Shown here piece by piece: positions 18,426 through 27,391 of a stretch of 64,000 nt of DNA. The stretch's first letter is position 1. The number at the start of each line of letters is the position of its first letter. The position numbers and the translations under genes are program-made. The notes under the pieces are model-generated. The model made no database searches. It was not told where the DNA came from and saw only the letters and a list, made by a program, of their open reading frames with translations. The stretch covers positions 2,176,001 through 2,240,000 of the forward strand of contig NZ_AP025944.1 in the NCBI RefSeq assembly GCF_024349685.1. The letters are read 5' to 3'. The stretch is from Pseudomonas sp. LRP2-20 (GTDB lineage: Bacteria; Pseudomonadota; Gammaproteobacteria; Pseudomonadales; Pseudomonadaceae).

Positions 18426-19715
18426 ATGAAGAGAAAACTATTGAATCTGGCCATGCTTGCGGCCATGGGGAGTGTTGGCGGGCAGGCGCTTGCTGCAGGG
18501 TTCATCGAAGACAGCACGGCAAAGCTCGAGCTACGCAATTTCTATTTCAACCACGATTTCCGTGACACCGATACCCAGACCCAGGACGAGTGGGGCCAGG
18601 CCTTCCTGCTCAACGTGCAGTCCGGTTTTACCCAAGGGGTTGTCGGCTTCGGGGCCGATGCTACCTACACCCTGGGCGTGAAGCTCGATGCACCGGGTGC
18701 GCGTTCCATTTTCCCGGCCGACAGTGACGGCGAGGCCGTGGACAACTTCAGCCGCGGTGGCCTGACCGGCAAGGTGCGCCTGTCCAAGACCGAGGCCCGC
18801 TATGGCATCCTCACGCCGAAGCTGCCGATCCTCTGGTCGAACGACGGCCGCTTGCTGCCGCAACTGTTCGAAGGGGGGCAGATCACCAGCAACGAGATCG
18901 ACAACCTGACCCTCACCGGCGGCCAGATCGAGCATGTAGTGGGGCGTATGTCGAGCAACTTCACCGGCATGTCTATCGCGGGTGGCACCCAGCAAAGCAA
19001 CCACCTGCGTTTTGTCGGGGGCGACTACAAGGGCATCAAGGACCTGACCCTGCAGTATTACTTCGCCAACCTCGAAGATTATTACGACCAGCACTTCCTC
19101 GGTGCGCTGCACAGCCTGCCACTGGGCCCCGGCGTGCTCAAGACCGACCTGCGCTACTTCCGCACCACCTCCGATGGCAAAAATGCCGACCGTACCGCAG
19201 GTTACCTGGCATCGACCAACGGCAGCGGCAACGATGGCGAACTGGACAACTCGACCTGGAGCGCCAAGTTCACCTACGCCCTGAGCGGTCATGCCTTGAC
19301 CCTGGGTTACCAGCAGGTGTCGGACGACAGCATCTTCACCCAGTTGAACCAGGGCGGCCTGGCCAACGAGGGCGCAGGTGGCACCAGCACCTATCTGATC
19401 ACCGACAGCCTGGTGCAGAACTTCACCTATGCCGGTGAGCGCACCATCCTTGGCGGTTATGCCTACGACTTCGCCGCGCTTGGCGTACCAGGGCTGAACG
19501 CCAGCGTCACCTGGCTCAAGGGCGACCAGATCAAGACTGCCGTTGGTGCCGACCGTGAAGAGTGGGAGCGCGACATCGTACTGAGCTATGTGGTGCAGGG
19601 CGGACCATTCAAAGGCGTGGGCGTTGCCTGGCGCAACGGTGTACTGCGCAGCGACGTGCTGGGCGATATCGATCACAACCGCCTGACCGTCAGTTACACC
19701 TTGCCGATCTGGTAA
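18426..19715 (+). CDS. OprD family outer-membrane porin
   Basis: A 429-residue outer-membrane channel. The signal peptide MKRKLLNLAMLAAMGS ends at the AQALAAG site near residue 24. The mature start GFIEDSTAKLELRNFYFNHDFRD is the hallmark of the OprD family, as are the later KLRLSKTEARYGIL-type strand and the terminal NRLTVSYTLPIW barrel end. OprD-family channels pass amino acids, aromatic acids and other small anions. The ATG follows GGAGAG at 18411-18416. Placed between the symporter and the ABC system, it probably supplies both with periplasmic substrate. Confidence 0.92.
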   Translation: MKRKLLNLAMLAAMGSVGGQALAAGFIEDSTAKLELRNFYFNHDFRDTDTQTQDEWGQAFLLNVQSGFTQGVVGFGADATYTLGVKLDAPGARSIFPADSDGEAVDNFSRGGLTGKVRLSKTEARYGILTPKLPILWSNDGRLLPQLFEGGQITSNEIDNLTLTGGQIEHVVGRMSSNFTGMSIAGGTQQSNHLRFVGGDYKGIKDLTLQYYFANLEDYYDQHFLGALHSLPLGPGVLKTDLRYFRTTSDGKNADRTAGYLASTNGSGNDGELDNSTWSAKFTYALSGHALTLGYQQVSDDSIFTQLNQGGLANEGAGGTSTYLITDSLVQNFTYAGERTILGGYAYDFAALGVPGLNASVTWLKGDQIKTAVGADREEWERDIVLSYVVQGGPFKGVGVAWRNGVLRSDVLGDIDHNRLTVSYTLPIW

Positions 19716-19746
19716 GGGCTTCGAAGCGATGCAATGAATTTTTCCT

Positions 19747-19767
19747 CCTCCCGCAACCCTCGGGAGG
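19747..19767. terminator. stem-loop after OprD gene
   Basis: Arms CCTCCCG (19747-19753) and CGGGAGG (19761-19767) enclose a 7-base loop about 30 bases after the porin stop. A run of T precedes rather than follows it on the plus strand, so it may end minus-strand transcripts or simply stabilise the porin mRNA. Confidence 0.35.
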
Positions 19768-19907
19768 GCCGGAGCGGTGCGCCCGTGATTTGCCACAAGC
19801 GACTCAGGGAGCATCGGTGCTTGAGCTGTTCTACCCCGCTGGCGCAGGGGGCTGCATGACGCAGTGAGCGACGGCGACGCCGTCACGATCATTTCAAGGA
19901 GACAGTT

Positions 19908-21026
19908 ATGCCTTTCAAGTTCCGCTCCATGCTTATCTCGACTTCGATGTTCTTCACCCTGGCCATGGCCGCGCCGTTTGCGTCTGCCGCCGAGGCTGTG
20001 CAGATGGGCGCCGTGCTTTCCCTGACGGGCCCCAACGCCACCGTTGGCGAAGACGTACGCCGTGCCGTGAAGCTGGCTGAAGACAGGGTCAACGCCGATG
20101 GTGGTGTGCTTGGCAAGCCATTCCAGGTCATCGTCGAAGATTCCGGCGGCAACCCCACTACCGCCATCAACGCCGCGCGCAAGCTGGTCAGCGTTGACAA
20201 GGTGCCGGTGGTGATCGGCGAATACTCGTCGGGTATCAGCATTCCGATGGGCCAGTATCTGGTGAAAGAGGGCGTGGTGCATATCAACATCGCCAGCACC
20301 AGCGTGAAGATCCGCGACCTGGGCAGTAGCTCGTTCAACCTGATCGGCCTGGAAGACAAGGGCAACAAGTTTTCTTCCCAAGATGCCTGGGACCTGGGAT
20401 TTCGTAACGTTGCCGTTCTGGCTCCGAACAATGCCTACGGCCAGGGGGTAGCACACGGTTTTCGCGCCGAGTTCGAAAAGCTCGGTGGCAAGATCGTCAA
20501 CGAGACGCTGTACACCGCCGGCCAATCAACCTACCGCCGCGAGCTGCAACAGATCGCCCGCAGCAAACCGGACGCGTACATCTATACCGCCTACGGGCAG
20601 GAGTCTGCGGTCATCAACCGCGAGGCACTGGAGTTGGGGCTGCGTGAACAACCGTGGTACGCGATCCTGTTGTCCATGAGCCTGTCGGACACGCCGGCCA
20701 ACATCGCCCAAGGCCAGTTGGGCATGGAGGTCGGATCGTTCGTTGGCCAGACGGGCAAGGCTTACGCCGAAGCCTTTGCCGCCAAGTACAAGGAAGGCAT
20801 GAAAACTTCCTATACCGGCTATGCCTATGACGCCGTGCTGATGGCAGCCAAGGCGATCGAAAAGGCCGGCAGCACCGAGCCGGCCGCAGTACAGGCTGCG
20901 CTCAAGGAGGTGGGCAAAGGCTATGACGGCGTGACTGGCACAGTCGCCTTCGACGATGGCCGCCAGCGCCTCGATCCGCCCTACGCCAAGCTCAAGTATG
21001 ACGGCGGCAAGGTCGTACCTCGATAA
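19908..21026 (+). CDS. branched-chain-type ABC transporter substrate-binding protein
   Basis: A 372-residue periplasmic binding protein of the LivK/Peripla_BP_6 type. The signal peptide ends at ASAAEA near residue 28, followed by the family start VQMGAVLSLTGPNATVGEDV. The GGNPTTAINAARKLV segment (about 80-95) and the conserved APNNAYGQGVA near 170 are typical of the ligand cleft. Family members bind amino acids, amides, urea or aromatic acids; the ligand here is unknown. It is the first gene of a five-gene import operon. A hairpin 13 bases after its stop would favour higher expression of this protein than of the membrane parts. Confidence 0.92.
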   Translation: MPFKFRSMLISTSMFFTLAMAAPFASAAEAVQMGAVLSLTGPNATVGEDVRRAVKLAEDRVNADGGVLGKPFQVIVEDSGGNPTTAINAARKLVSVDKVPVVIGEYSSGISIPMGQYLVKEGVVHINIASTSVKIRDLGSSSFNLIGLEDKGNKFSSQDAWDLGFRNVAVLAPNNAYGQGVAHGFRAEFEKLGGKIVNETLYTAGQSTYRRELQQIARSKPDAYIYTAYGQESAVINREALELGLREQPWYAILLSMSLSDTPANIAQGQLGMEVGSFVGQTGKAYAEAFAAKYKEGMKTSYTGYAYDAVLMAAKAIEKAGSTEPAAVQAALKEVGKGYDGVTGTVAFDDGRQRLDPPYAKLKYDGGKVVPR

Positions 21027-21038
21027 GTACGCGATACG

Positions 21039-21060
21039 CCCGCCCGGTTTGCCGGGCGGG
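21039..21060 (+). terminator. attenuator-like stem-loop between binding protein and permease genes
   Basis: Perfect 9-base arms CCCGCCCGG (21039-21047) and CCGGGCGGG (21052-21060) with a TTTG loop are followed by TTTGTG. A leaky terminator here is common in ABC operons and would raise the ratio of binding protein to permease. Confidence 0.6.
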
Positions 21061-21089
21061 TTTGTGCCTGCTCTTGCGGAGTGTTTTCC

Positions 21090-21983
21090 ATGCTGCAGTT
21101 CCTCATTGATACCTTGCTGCGGGCAACCGACCTGGCGCTGATCGCCTTCGGCCTGAGCCTGGTGTATGGCCTGGTCAAGTTTCCCAATATCGCCCACGTA
21201 CAGTACGCCATGCTGGGTGCGTACCTGACCTATGGCCTGGACGCCGCCGGCGTGCCCTTGCCACTGGCCTTGCTGTTTGCCGCACTGCTGGTCGGCGCCC
21301 TGACCCTGGTGCTGCAGCGCCTGGTGTTTCAGCGTCTGCTCAAAAGCGGCCCGGCCATCGCCATGATTGGCTCGCTGGCCATCGCCATGCTGCTGGTTGC
21401 CGCGCTTCAGGGCAGCGCGGGTACCTTCCCGCGGATGTTCGAGCTACCCCTGGCGGCGCCGATCGTGTTGGGCGATGCGCGTATCACCTGTACCCAGCTG
21501 TATTTCTTTGCCACCACCGCGGCACTGCTGGCAGCTTTCACCGTGGCACTGTTCCATAGCCGTCTGGGGCGAGCGATGCGCGCGCTGGCCGGCAACCCGG
21601 CATTGGCCAACGCCAGCGGCCTGCACGCTGCCCGGATCACCCTGATGGTGACCTTCGCCAGTGGTGCCATTGCCGGCCTGGGTGGTGGCCTGCTGGCATT
21701 GTCCACCGGTGCCCACATCAACCTGGGGCATGACCTGCTCTTGCCAGTGTTCGCTGCGGCCATCCTCGGAGGCCTTGGCAACCCCATGGGGGCAGTCGCC
21801 GGCGCCTTGTTGATCGCCTTCACCGAAACCCTGGTCACCAACCTGAACTTCGGTTGGCTGACGGGCCGGGAAATGGCCTTTCTGCCAGTGTCGTACATCA
21901 GTGGCGCTGCGTTCCTGATCCTGCTACTGGCATTGCTGTTCAAGCCCTATGGCCTGTTCGACCGGGAGGTGCGGCGTGTTTGA
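21090..21983 (+). CDS. ABC transporter permease, LivH type
   Basis: A 297-residue inner-membrane permease with about eight helices. LivH hallmarks are the opening LQFLIDTLLRATDLALIAFGLSL pattern, GLVKFPNIAHVQYAMLGAY near residues 30-50, and the coupling region RAMRALAGNPALANASGLHAARI around 160-185 that contacts the ATPase. The ATG at 21090 follows GCGGAG with 8-base spacing; a GTG nine bases earlier is also in frame but has poorer spacing. Its stop overlaps the start of the LivM-type gene by eight bases. Confidence 0.92.
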   Translation: MLQFLIDTLLRATDLALIAFGLSLVYGLVKFPNIAHVQYAMLGAYLTYGLDAAGVPLPLALLFAALLVGALTLVLQRLVFQRLLKSGPAIAMIGSLAIAMLLVAALQGSAGTFPRMFELPLAAPIVLGDARITCTQLYFFATTAALLAAFTVALFHSRLGRAMRALAGNPALANASGLHAARITLMVTFASGAIAGLGGGLLALSTGAHINLGHDLLLPVFAAAILGGLGNPMGAVAGALLIAFTETLVTNLNFGWLTGREMAFLPVSYISGAAFLILLLALLFKPYGLFDREVRRV

Positions 21984-22842
21984 TTTCCTGGTTTCCGCGC
22001 TTACCTTCGCCAGCCTCTATGGCCTGATGGCATTGGGGCTCAACCTGCAGGCCGGCTTCGGTGGCCTGCTCAATTTCGGCCACATCGCCTTCGCCGGCCT
22101 CGGCGCCTACGCCACCGGCATCGCGGTCCAGGCGGGCCATTCGCCATGGCTGGGCATGGCCGGTGGCGTTCTTCTGGCCATGGGACTGGGCGGATGCGTG
22201 GCCCGCCTGGGGCGCAAGCTGGCTTCGGACTACTGGGGTATCGCAACCCTGGCCGTTGCCGAAATCCTGCGCGTGGTGGCGACCAACGAGGGCTGGCTTA
22301 CCGGTGGTGCGCAAGGTATCGGCGCGATCCCTGCGCTTTTCGACGGTGTCGGCTTTCTGGTGCTGATGCTGGTGCTGCTGGGCCTTGCCACGCTGCTCTG
22401 CCAGCGCCTCGCCGATGGCCGCTTCGGGCGTGCCCTGCGGCTCATGCGCGAAGAACCGCAACTGGCCGCCTGCATGGGTTACGACCTGACCTCACTGAAG
22501 TCACGGGCGATCATGGCCAGCGCTGCGCTAACCGCCGTCGCCGGTTCGCTGTACGCCCACTTCATGAGTTATGTCGGCCCCGACTACCTGCTCGCTTCCG
22601 AAACGTTCCTGCTCTGGACCATGTTGATGATCGGTGGCCTGGGCAACCTGTGCGGCGTGCTGCTGGGGGTGTTCCTGGTACAGGCCGCCTACAGCCTGGT
22701 GCCGTTCGCCAAGGATTACCTGGGCTTTGACTCCGACCTCGCCGGCGCCCTGCGCCTGGGCCTGATCGGCGCGATCCTGCTGGCCTGCCTGATGTGGCGC
22801 AGTGAAGGTCTGATCCCTGAAAAAGTAAGGAAGATCCCATGA
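21976..22842 (+). CDS. ABC transporter permease, LivM type
   Basis: A 288-residue inner-membrane permease, partner of the LivH-type protein. Visible LivM motifs are LNLQAGFGGLLNFGHIAFAGLGAYATG near residues 25-50 and the coupling helix FGRALRLMREEPQLAACMGYDLTSLK around 150-175. The start is a GTG at 21976, chosen because GGGAGG lies 6-12 bases upstream and because it gives the normal N-terminus. It overlaps the upstream gene by eight bases and the downstream ATPase by four, so translation is coupled across the operon. Confidence 0.92.
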   Translation: MFDFLVSALTFASLYGLMALGLNLQAGFGGLLNFGHIAFAGLGAYATGIAVQAGHSPWLGMAGGVLLAMGLGGCVARLGRKLASDYWGIATLAVAEILRVVATNEGWLTGGAQGIGAIPALFDGVGFLVLMLVLLGLATLLCQRLADGRFGRALRLMREEPQLAACMGYDLTSLKSRAIMASAALTAVAGSLYAHFMSYVGPDYLLASETFLLWTMLMIGGLGNLCGVLLGVFLVQAAYSLVPFAKDYLGFDSDLAGALRLGLIGAILLACLMWRSEGLIPEKVRKIP

Positions 22843-23639
22843 GTGCTTCCCGCGAATACCTGCTCAGCGTGCAATCGGTGGCCAAGGCCTTTGGCGGCAA
22901 CCAGGTGCTGCGCGACGTGAGTTTCAACGTGCAGCGCGGCGAAATCGTCGGCCTGCTTGGGCCCAACGGCTCCGGTAAAAGCACCTTGCTCAACTGCATC
23001 ACGGGTTTTGAAGCGGTGGATGGCGGCGCTATTGCGCTTGAAACGCGGCGTATCGAGCGGTTGCAGGCCCACCAAATCGTCCACCACGGTATTGCCCGGA
23101 CTTTCCAACTGCCTTCCATGCCCACCAAGATGTCGGTCATTGAAGTGGCGATGGCCGCCTGCACTCGCCAGCACGGTGTGTTCGCCACGCTGCTCGGCCT
23201 TGCGGCGCTGCGCCGGGCCGAAGAACAAGCGCGGGCCAAGGCCGAGCGGCTGATCGATGAGCTGCTGCTCAGGCCTGTGCGCGATCTGCCTGCGTCGGCG
23301 CTGTCGGGGGGGCAGAAGAAACTGCTGGGCATAGTCTGTGCCTTGATGGGCGAGCCCAAGCTGGTGCTGCTCGACGAGCCTACCGCCGGGGTGCACCCCA
23401 ACTTGCGCCGTGACCTGGTAGAGGCGCTCAAGCGCCTCAATGCCCAGGGCATGACGCTGGTGATCGTCGAGCATGACATGCACTTCATCCGCGATGTCTG
23501 CAGCCGCTGCGTGGTCCTGGACCGCGGCGAGATCGTCGCCAGTTGCAGGCCGGACAAACTGGCCTCCAACGCGCGGGTGATCCAGGCCTACCTGGGTGGC
23601 CGACACAGCCCGCAAGCCCTCGAGGAGAACGCGCCATGA
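22839..23639 (+). CDS. ABC transporter ATP-binding protein, LivG type
   Basis: A 266-residue cytoplasmic ATPase. Walker A is GPNGSGKST (about 41-49), the signature is LSGGQKK (about 150) and Walker B is LVLLDEPTAG followed by the switch His in VIVEHDM. The longer helical insert between Walker A and the signature, rich in Arg and Ala, marks it as LivG rather than LivF. It overlaps the permease gene and the LivF-type gene by ATGA junctions of four bases at both ends. It energises the importer together with the next gene. Confidence 0.93.
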   Translation: MSASREYLLSVQSVAKAFGGNQVLRDVSFNVQRGEIVGLLGPNGSGKSTLLNCITGFEAVDGGAIALETRRIERLQAHQIVHHGIARTFQLPSMPTKMSVIEVAMAACTRQHGVFATLLGLAALRRAEEQARAKAERLIDELLLRPVRDLPASALSGGQKKLLGIVCALMGEPKLVLLDEPTAGVHPNLRRDLVEALKRLNAQGMTLVIVEHDMHFIRDVCSRCVVLDRGEIVASCRPDKLASNARVIQAYLGGRHSPQALEENAP

Positions 23640-24355
23640 TTGAAGTGAAGGACGTCGTCGCCGGCTACAACGTGGAAGTGGACATCCTGCGCGGCATGAC
23701 CTTGCATGCCCAACAGAAGGAGATCGTTACCTTGCTGGGCCCCAATGGTTGTGGCAAGAGCACCTTGCTCAAGACCATTGCCGGTTACCTGCTACCGCGC
23801 AAGGGGCAGGTGCTGCTGCAGGGGCAGGACGTGTCACGGGTACCGGTGCACGAGAAGATCCGCCGCTGCCGGCTTGGCTTCGTGCCGCAGACCGACAACG
23901 TGTTCGCCAGCCTGAGTATCCGCGAAAACCTCCAGGTGGGCGGGCACTACCAGTGCCCCCAGGACAACCTGCGACGTATCGATGAACTGTGCACGGCCTA
24001 CCCGATCCTGGCAAAGAAGTTCAACGCACCTGCGGCGTCCATGTCCGGTGGTGAGCGGCAGATTCTCGCCCTGGCCAGGGCACTGATGCCCAGGCCTGGC
24101 TTGCTGCTGCTCGACGAGCCCTCGGCGGGCCTGTCGCCCAAGGTGCTGCTGGAAGTGTTCGAAGCCATCCAGCAGGTCCGCGACCAGAAAGGTGTGACCA
24201 TCCTGATGGTGGAGCAGAACGCGATGGAGGCGCTGCGCATCTCCGACCGCGCCTATGTGCTGTCGATGGGCAGTGTGGCGTTGACCGGCAATGCCCGGGA
24301 GCTGATGCACGACCCGCAAGTCAGCGAACTGTACCTGGGCGGCCGGGTCGCCTGA
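23636..24355 (+). CDS. ABC transporter ATP-binding protein, LivF type
   Basis: A 239-residue cytoplasmic ATPase, the second nucleotide-binding subunit of the importer. Walker A is GPNGCGKST (about 35-43), the Q-loop lies in GFVPQTDNVF, the signature is MSGGERQ (about 138) and Walker B is LLLLDEPSAG. The ATG at 23636 overlaps the LivG stop by four bases. It is the last gene of the operon; a strong terminator follows. It is the usual length for LivF. Confidence 0.93.
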   Translation: MIEVKDVVAGYNVEVDILRGMTLHAQQKEIVTLLGPNGCGKSTLLKTIAGYLLPRKGQVLLQGQDVSRVPVHEKIRRCRLGFVPQTDNVFASLSIRENLQVGGHYQCPQDNLRRIDELCTAYPILAKKFNAPAASMSGGERQILALARALMPRPGLLLLDEPSAGLSPKVLLEVFEAIQQVRDQKGVTILMVEQNAMEALRISDRAYVLSMGSVALTGNARELMHDPQVSELYLGGRVA

Positions 24356-24416
24356 GACTCTGTCGGTATTCGCTTGCTCGCGCTCCTGGGGCCGCGAACG
24401 GCGTAGCGTGTGTCTG

Positions 24417-24446
24417 GTCGCGCAGCTTTTGCTGCGCGGCCCTTTT
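24417..24446 (+). terminator. rho-independent terminator after the ABC operon
   Basis: A stem of about ten pairs around GCGCAGC / GCTGCGC (24420-24426 and 24431-24437), with a TTTT loop, is followed by CCTTTTTAGG. It ends only ten bases before the chemoreceptor ATG, and its trailing AGGG also serves as that gene's ribosome binding site. Confidence 0.7.
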
Positions 24447-24456
24447 TAGGGCCTAG

Positions 24457-26343
24457 ATGATGAAATTCAGCCACAAGATTCTGTTGGCCGCTGCACTGGT
24501 TGTGGTCAGTGCCTTCGCTTCGTTCACCCTGTACAACCACATCTGGCAAAAGCGCCTGCTGGCTCGAGAGCTGCAAAGCCAGCTGCGCGAGGTTGGCGCC
24601 CTGGCCGCTGACAGCGTTCACAACTGGCTTGGCGGGCGAGTACTGCTGGTGGAAAGCCTGGCACAACGATTGGCCGCAGATACCAGCGAGGCCTCTGTCG
24701 AGCAGGCTTTCGACCAGGATGTACTGAAGAACACCTTCAACATGGTCTACCTGGCGCGCGCCGATGGCAGTTTCAGCATTCGCCCGCAGCAGGATATGCC
24801 CGCCGGTTATGATGCCCGCCAGCGCGATTGGTACCTGCGTGTGCAGAGGCGCAACGACAGCGTTCTTACCGAGCCCTATGTCAATGCCGCCACCCAGGAA
24901 ATGATCATGGCCGCCGCCGCCCCGGTGGTGCGTGCCGGCGAGTTGCTTGGCGCGGTGGGTGCGGGAATGCCTATCGATACCTTGGTGCAGATCATTGGCA
25001 GCGTCGATCTGCAAGGAAAGGGCTATGCCTATCTGGTCAATGGTGCCGGGAAGATCCTGGTGCATCCACAGACCGAGCTGATCAACCGTCGTCTCGACGA
25101 ACTGGACCCGGCGCACCCCCTGAAAGTCAGTCGTGACCTGCAAGAGCACGAGGTCAATGGCCAGGTTCGCCTCGACACCTTCGTCCCGGTAGCCGGGCTG
25201 CCGGCTGCCGATTGGTATATCGGGCTATCGGTCGATCGCGATCTGGCCTACCGGCAGTTGCGCGACTTCAGCGGCTCGGCCTTGATCGCCATGCTGGTGT
25301 CGGTGCTGCTGGTGATGCTCGCCCTCGGGGTGTTGCTGCGTATGCTGCTGAAGCCGCTGTCACGCATGATCGTCGCCATGCAGGACATTGCCGCCGGTGA
25401 AGGCGACCTCACCCAGCGCCTGCCGGCCACTGGCCGTGACGAACTGGCCCAGTTGGCCCAGGCCTTCAACCTTTTCGTCGAGCGCATGCAGCGCACCATC
25501 GGGCTGGTCGCCACGGGTTGCGTCGGTGTCGATGACGGTGCGCGCAGTGTGGTCCAGGCCAGCCAGGCTACCCTGCGCCAGTCAGGCGAGCTGGTGCAGC
25601 GTAGCGACACGGTTGCCGCGGCCATTGAGCAATTGGGCGCCGCCGCCGAGGAAATCGCCGGTAACGCCGCCAATGTTTCGCTGCAAAGTGCTGCGGCGCG
25701 CAAGCAGGCCGAGCAGGGCCAGCGTATTCTGCGCGATGGTTCCACGGCACTTGATGCGCTCGCGGCCCAAGTTGAAACCGCCCGTGCGAGCATGGAGCAA
25801 TTGGGCGGTCAGACCGAAGCCATCGGGCGTATCCTTGAAGTGATCCACAGCATCGCCCAACAGACCAATTTGCTTGCGCTAAACGCAGCCATTGAAGCTG
25901 CGCGAGCAGGGGAGTCTGGCCGAGGTTTTGCGGTAGTGGCGGATGAGGTTCGTCAACTGGCGCATCGCAGTAAGGGGTCGGCCCAGGAGATCCATGACAT
26001 GATCGAATCGCTTCAGCTCGGCGCCCAAGCGTCGATTGCCTCGATGGTTGCCAGTCATCGGCATGCCGAGCACAGCGTAAACGTCATTGCTCAGGCCTGT
26101 GGGGGGATTGAGGCGGTCATCGAGCGTTTGGCCGATATTGATGCAATGAACCAGTCCGTTGCCGCCGCCACGGGTCAGCAGCGCGCGGTGGTCGAGTCGA
26201 TCAGTCGCGAAGTGGGCGAAATCGCGACGCTCAATCAGCATGTTCAAATGGGCCAACAGCAGACGCTGGACGTTTGCAAGACGATGGATGTCAGATCGGG
26301 TGAATTGCGCCAGATGGTGGCAGGCTTCTGCATCCAGCGTTAG
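24457..26343 (+). CDS. methyl-accepting chemotaxis protein with dCache ligand domain
   Basis: A 628-residue membrane chemoreceptor: TM1 (8-27), a periplasmic double-Cache domain (about 35-275), TM2 (about 278-300), a HAMP domain (about 300-355) and a cytoplasmic coiled coil with the CheA/CheW hairpin ([19 protein letters not shown], around 469-487). There is no CheR pentapeptide at the end. The ligand site shows Tyr118, Arg123, Trp125, Tyr126 and Tyr141 at the exact spacing of amino-acid-sensing dCache receptors such as PctA, but the residue at the position of PctA Asp173 is Gly170. It follows the ABC import operon, so it may sense the same ligand. The start is ATG 24457; a second ATG follows directly. 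Confidence 0.93.
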   Translation: MMKFSHKILLAAALVVVSAFASFTLYNHIWQKRLLARELQSQLREVGALAADSVHNWLGGRVLLVESLAQRLAADTSEASVEQAFDQDVLKNTFNMVYLARADGSFSIRPQQDMPAGYDARQRDWYLRVQRRNDSVLTEPYVNAATQEMIMAAAAPVVRAGELLGAVGAGMPIDTLVQIIGSVDLQGKGYAYLVNGAGKILVHPQTELINRRLDELDPAHPLKVSRDLQEHEVNGQVRLDTFVPVAGLPAADWYIGLSVDRDLAYRQLRDFSGSALIAMLVSVLLVMLALGVLLRMLLKPLSRMIVAMQDIAAGEGDLTQRLPATGRDELAQLAQAFNLFVERMQRTIGLVATGCVGVDDGARSVVQASQATLRQSGELVQRSDTVAAAIEQLGAAAEEIAGNAANVSLQSAAARKQAEQGQRILRDGSTALDALAAQVETARASMEQLGGQTEAIGRILEVIHSIAQQTNLLALNAAIEAARAGESGRGFAVVADEVRQLAHRSKGSAQEIHDMIESLQLGAQASIASMVASHRHAEHSVNVIAQACGGIEAVIERLADIDAMNQSVAAATGQQRAVVESISREVGEIATLNQHVQMGQQQTLDVCKTMDVRSGELRQMVAGFCIQR

Positions 26344-26367
26344 TGCGTTCGATGGTTGTCGGTGGCC

Positions 26368-26440
26368 GCACTGTTCAGCCTGCGAGGCGAGCGCGTGCTA
26401 TGGCGTCATCTTCACGAAACCTGGGCTGCGTGACGTTCCG
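26368..26440 (+). pseudogene. remnant: duplicated 3' end of a DUF4440 gene
   Basis: These bases repeat 10717-10789, the last 22 codons, stop and trailing bases of the DUF4440 gene, with about 90% identity. The frame still reads ALFSLRGERVLWRHLHETW and ends in a stop at 26432-26434, yet there is no start or upstream homology after the chemoreceptor stop at 26343. It is therefore a gene tail left by a duplication, recombination or deletion. The preceding 25 bases show no similarity to the first copy. Confidence 0.75.
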
Positions 26441-26454
26441 AACGGAACTGAGCC

Positions 26455-27225
26455 TTAGCCGAGTCGATGGCAGAGGTACGCCTGGGTCTGATAGGGGAAC
26501 GCGATGGTTTCCCGGCCCCGCAGCGCAGGATGCGTCTGGATCAGTTCGCGCAGTTGCCGGGTAACCTCGGCCTTGTCCGCAGGCGGCAGGCTGGCGATGA
26601 AACTGACCGACAGGAAGCGGTCCATGATCACCGTTTCGGCGCTGCCGAGGTGAGTGTGCTCGAAGCAGGTCGGTTCCGGCGCCGAGAACCCCGAACCGTC
26701 GAACGCGGCGCGCCATTGGCCGGTATGAAAGCGCGGTGTATCGCCTTCGTAAGGGGTGATGATCCGGGTAATCGCCGCGACCCAATCGACCGATTCGTCC
26801 CGTACGTTCCACACCAGCCCCAGGCGCCCGCCAGGGGTGAGCACCCGGTGGATCTCTGCCAGTGCCTGGGCGTCGGCGAACCAGTGGAACGCCTGGGCGC
26901 ACAGCACCACGTCGGCGCTGGCCGCGGGCAAGGGTATTGCCTGGGCTGTGCCGGCCAGCACCTCGATGCCGGGCACGCTCTTGGCGAACTCCCGGCGCAT
27001 CGCATCGACGGGCTCGACGGCCATCAACCGGTCAGTCAATGGCAGGAGCTGGCGGGTGAATTTGCCGGTGCCAGCGCCAAGGTCGATCACGCGGGTTTGC
27101 CTGTCGATCATCAGCCGCTGTTGCAGCCAGGTGGTCAAGGCTTGAGGGTATGTGGGCCGGCCCTGGGCGTAGGTATGGGCCTGGCTGGAGTATCCGCTCT
27201 GGGCTGCGTCATGAATGGAAGGCAT
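26455..27225 (-). CDS. class I SAM-dependent methyltransferase
   Basis: A 256-residue cytoplasmic methyltransferase with a Rossmann-like fold. Motif I is VIDLGAGTGKFTRQLL at about residues 43-58, the acidic end of strand 2 is AVEPVD (about 70), and motif IV region VLCAQAFHWFADAQALAEIHRVL lies at about 110-132. This pattern is that of the Methyltransf_11 group, which includes UbiE-like and YafE/TAM-type enzymes. The ATG at 27225 has GGAG nine bases before it. The substrate is unknown. Its stop lies just beyond the DUF4440 remnant; 166 bases without features separate it from the EamA gene. Confidence 0.88.
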   Translation of the reverse strand: MPSIHDAAQSGYSSQAHTYAQGRPTYPQALTTWLQQRLMIDRQTRVIDLGAGTGKFTRQLLPLTDRLMAVEPVDAMRREFAKSVPGIEVLAGTAQAIPLPAASADVVLCAQAFHWFADAQALAEIHRVLTPGGRLGLVWNVRDESVDWVAAITRIITPYEGDTPRFHTGQWRAAFDGSGFSAPEPTCFEHTHLGSAETVIMDRFLSVSFIASLPPADKAEVTRQLRELIQTHPALRGRETIAFPYQTQAYLCHRLG

Positions 27226-27391
27226 GCGGGGTGGCTCCTGACAGGGCTGGGGATGAGCGGATTATAGAAACCTTGCGGTGGTGTGAAGGTGAAACACTCC
27301 TGCGTAGGCTTGCACCCTAGGCAGGCCCACCAGTGGCTATCAATCGCCAGAGAAACTGCAACTGGCTGAGTTACAGGTTATCCAAGGGGGC

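Noticed and set aside
18531..20525. 664-codon open frame antisense to the OprD and binding-protein genes
   Set aside because: It spans two well-supported genes and the gap between them and shows only antisense composition.
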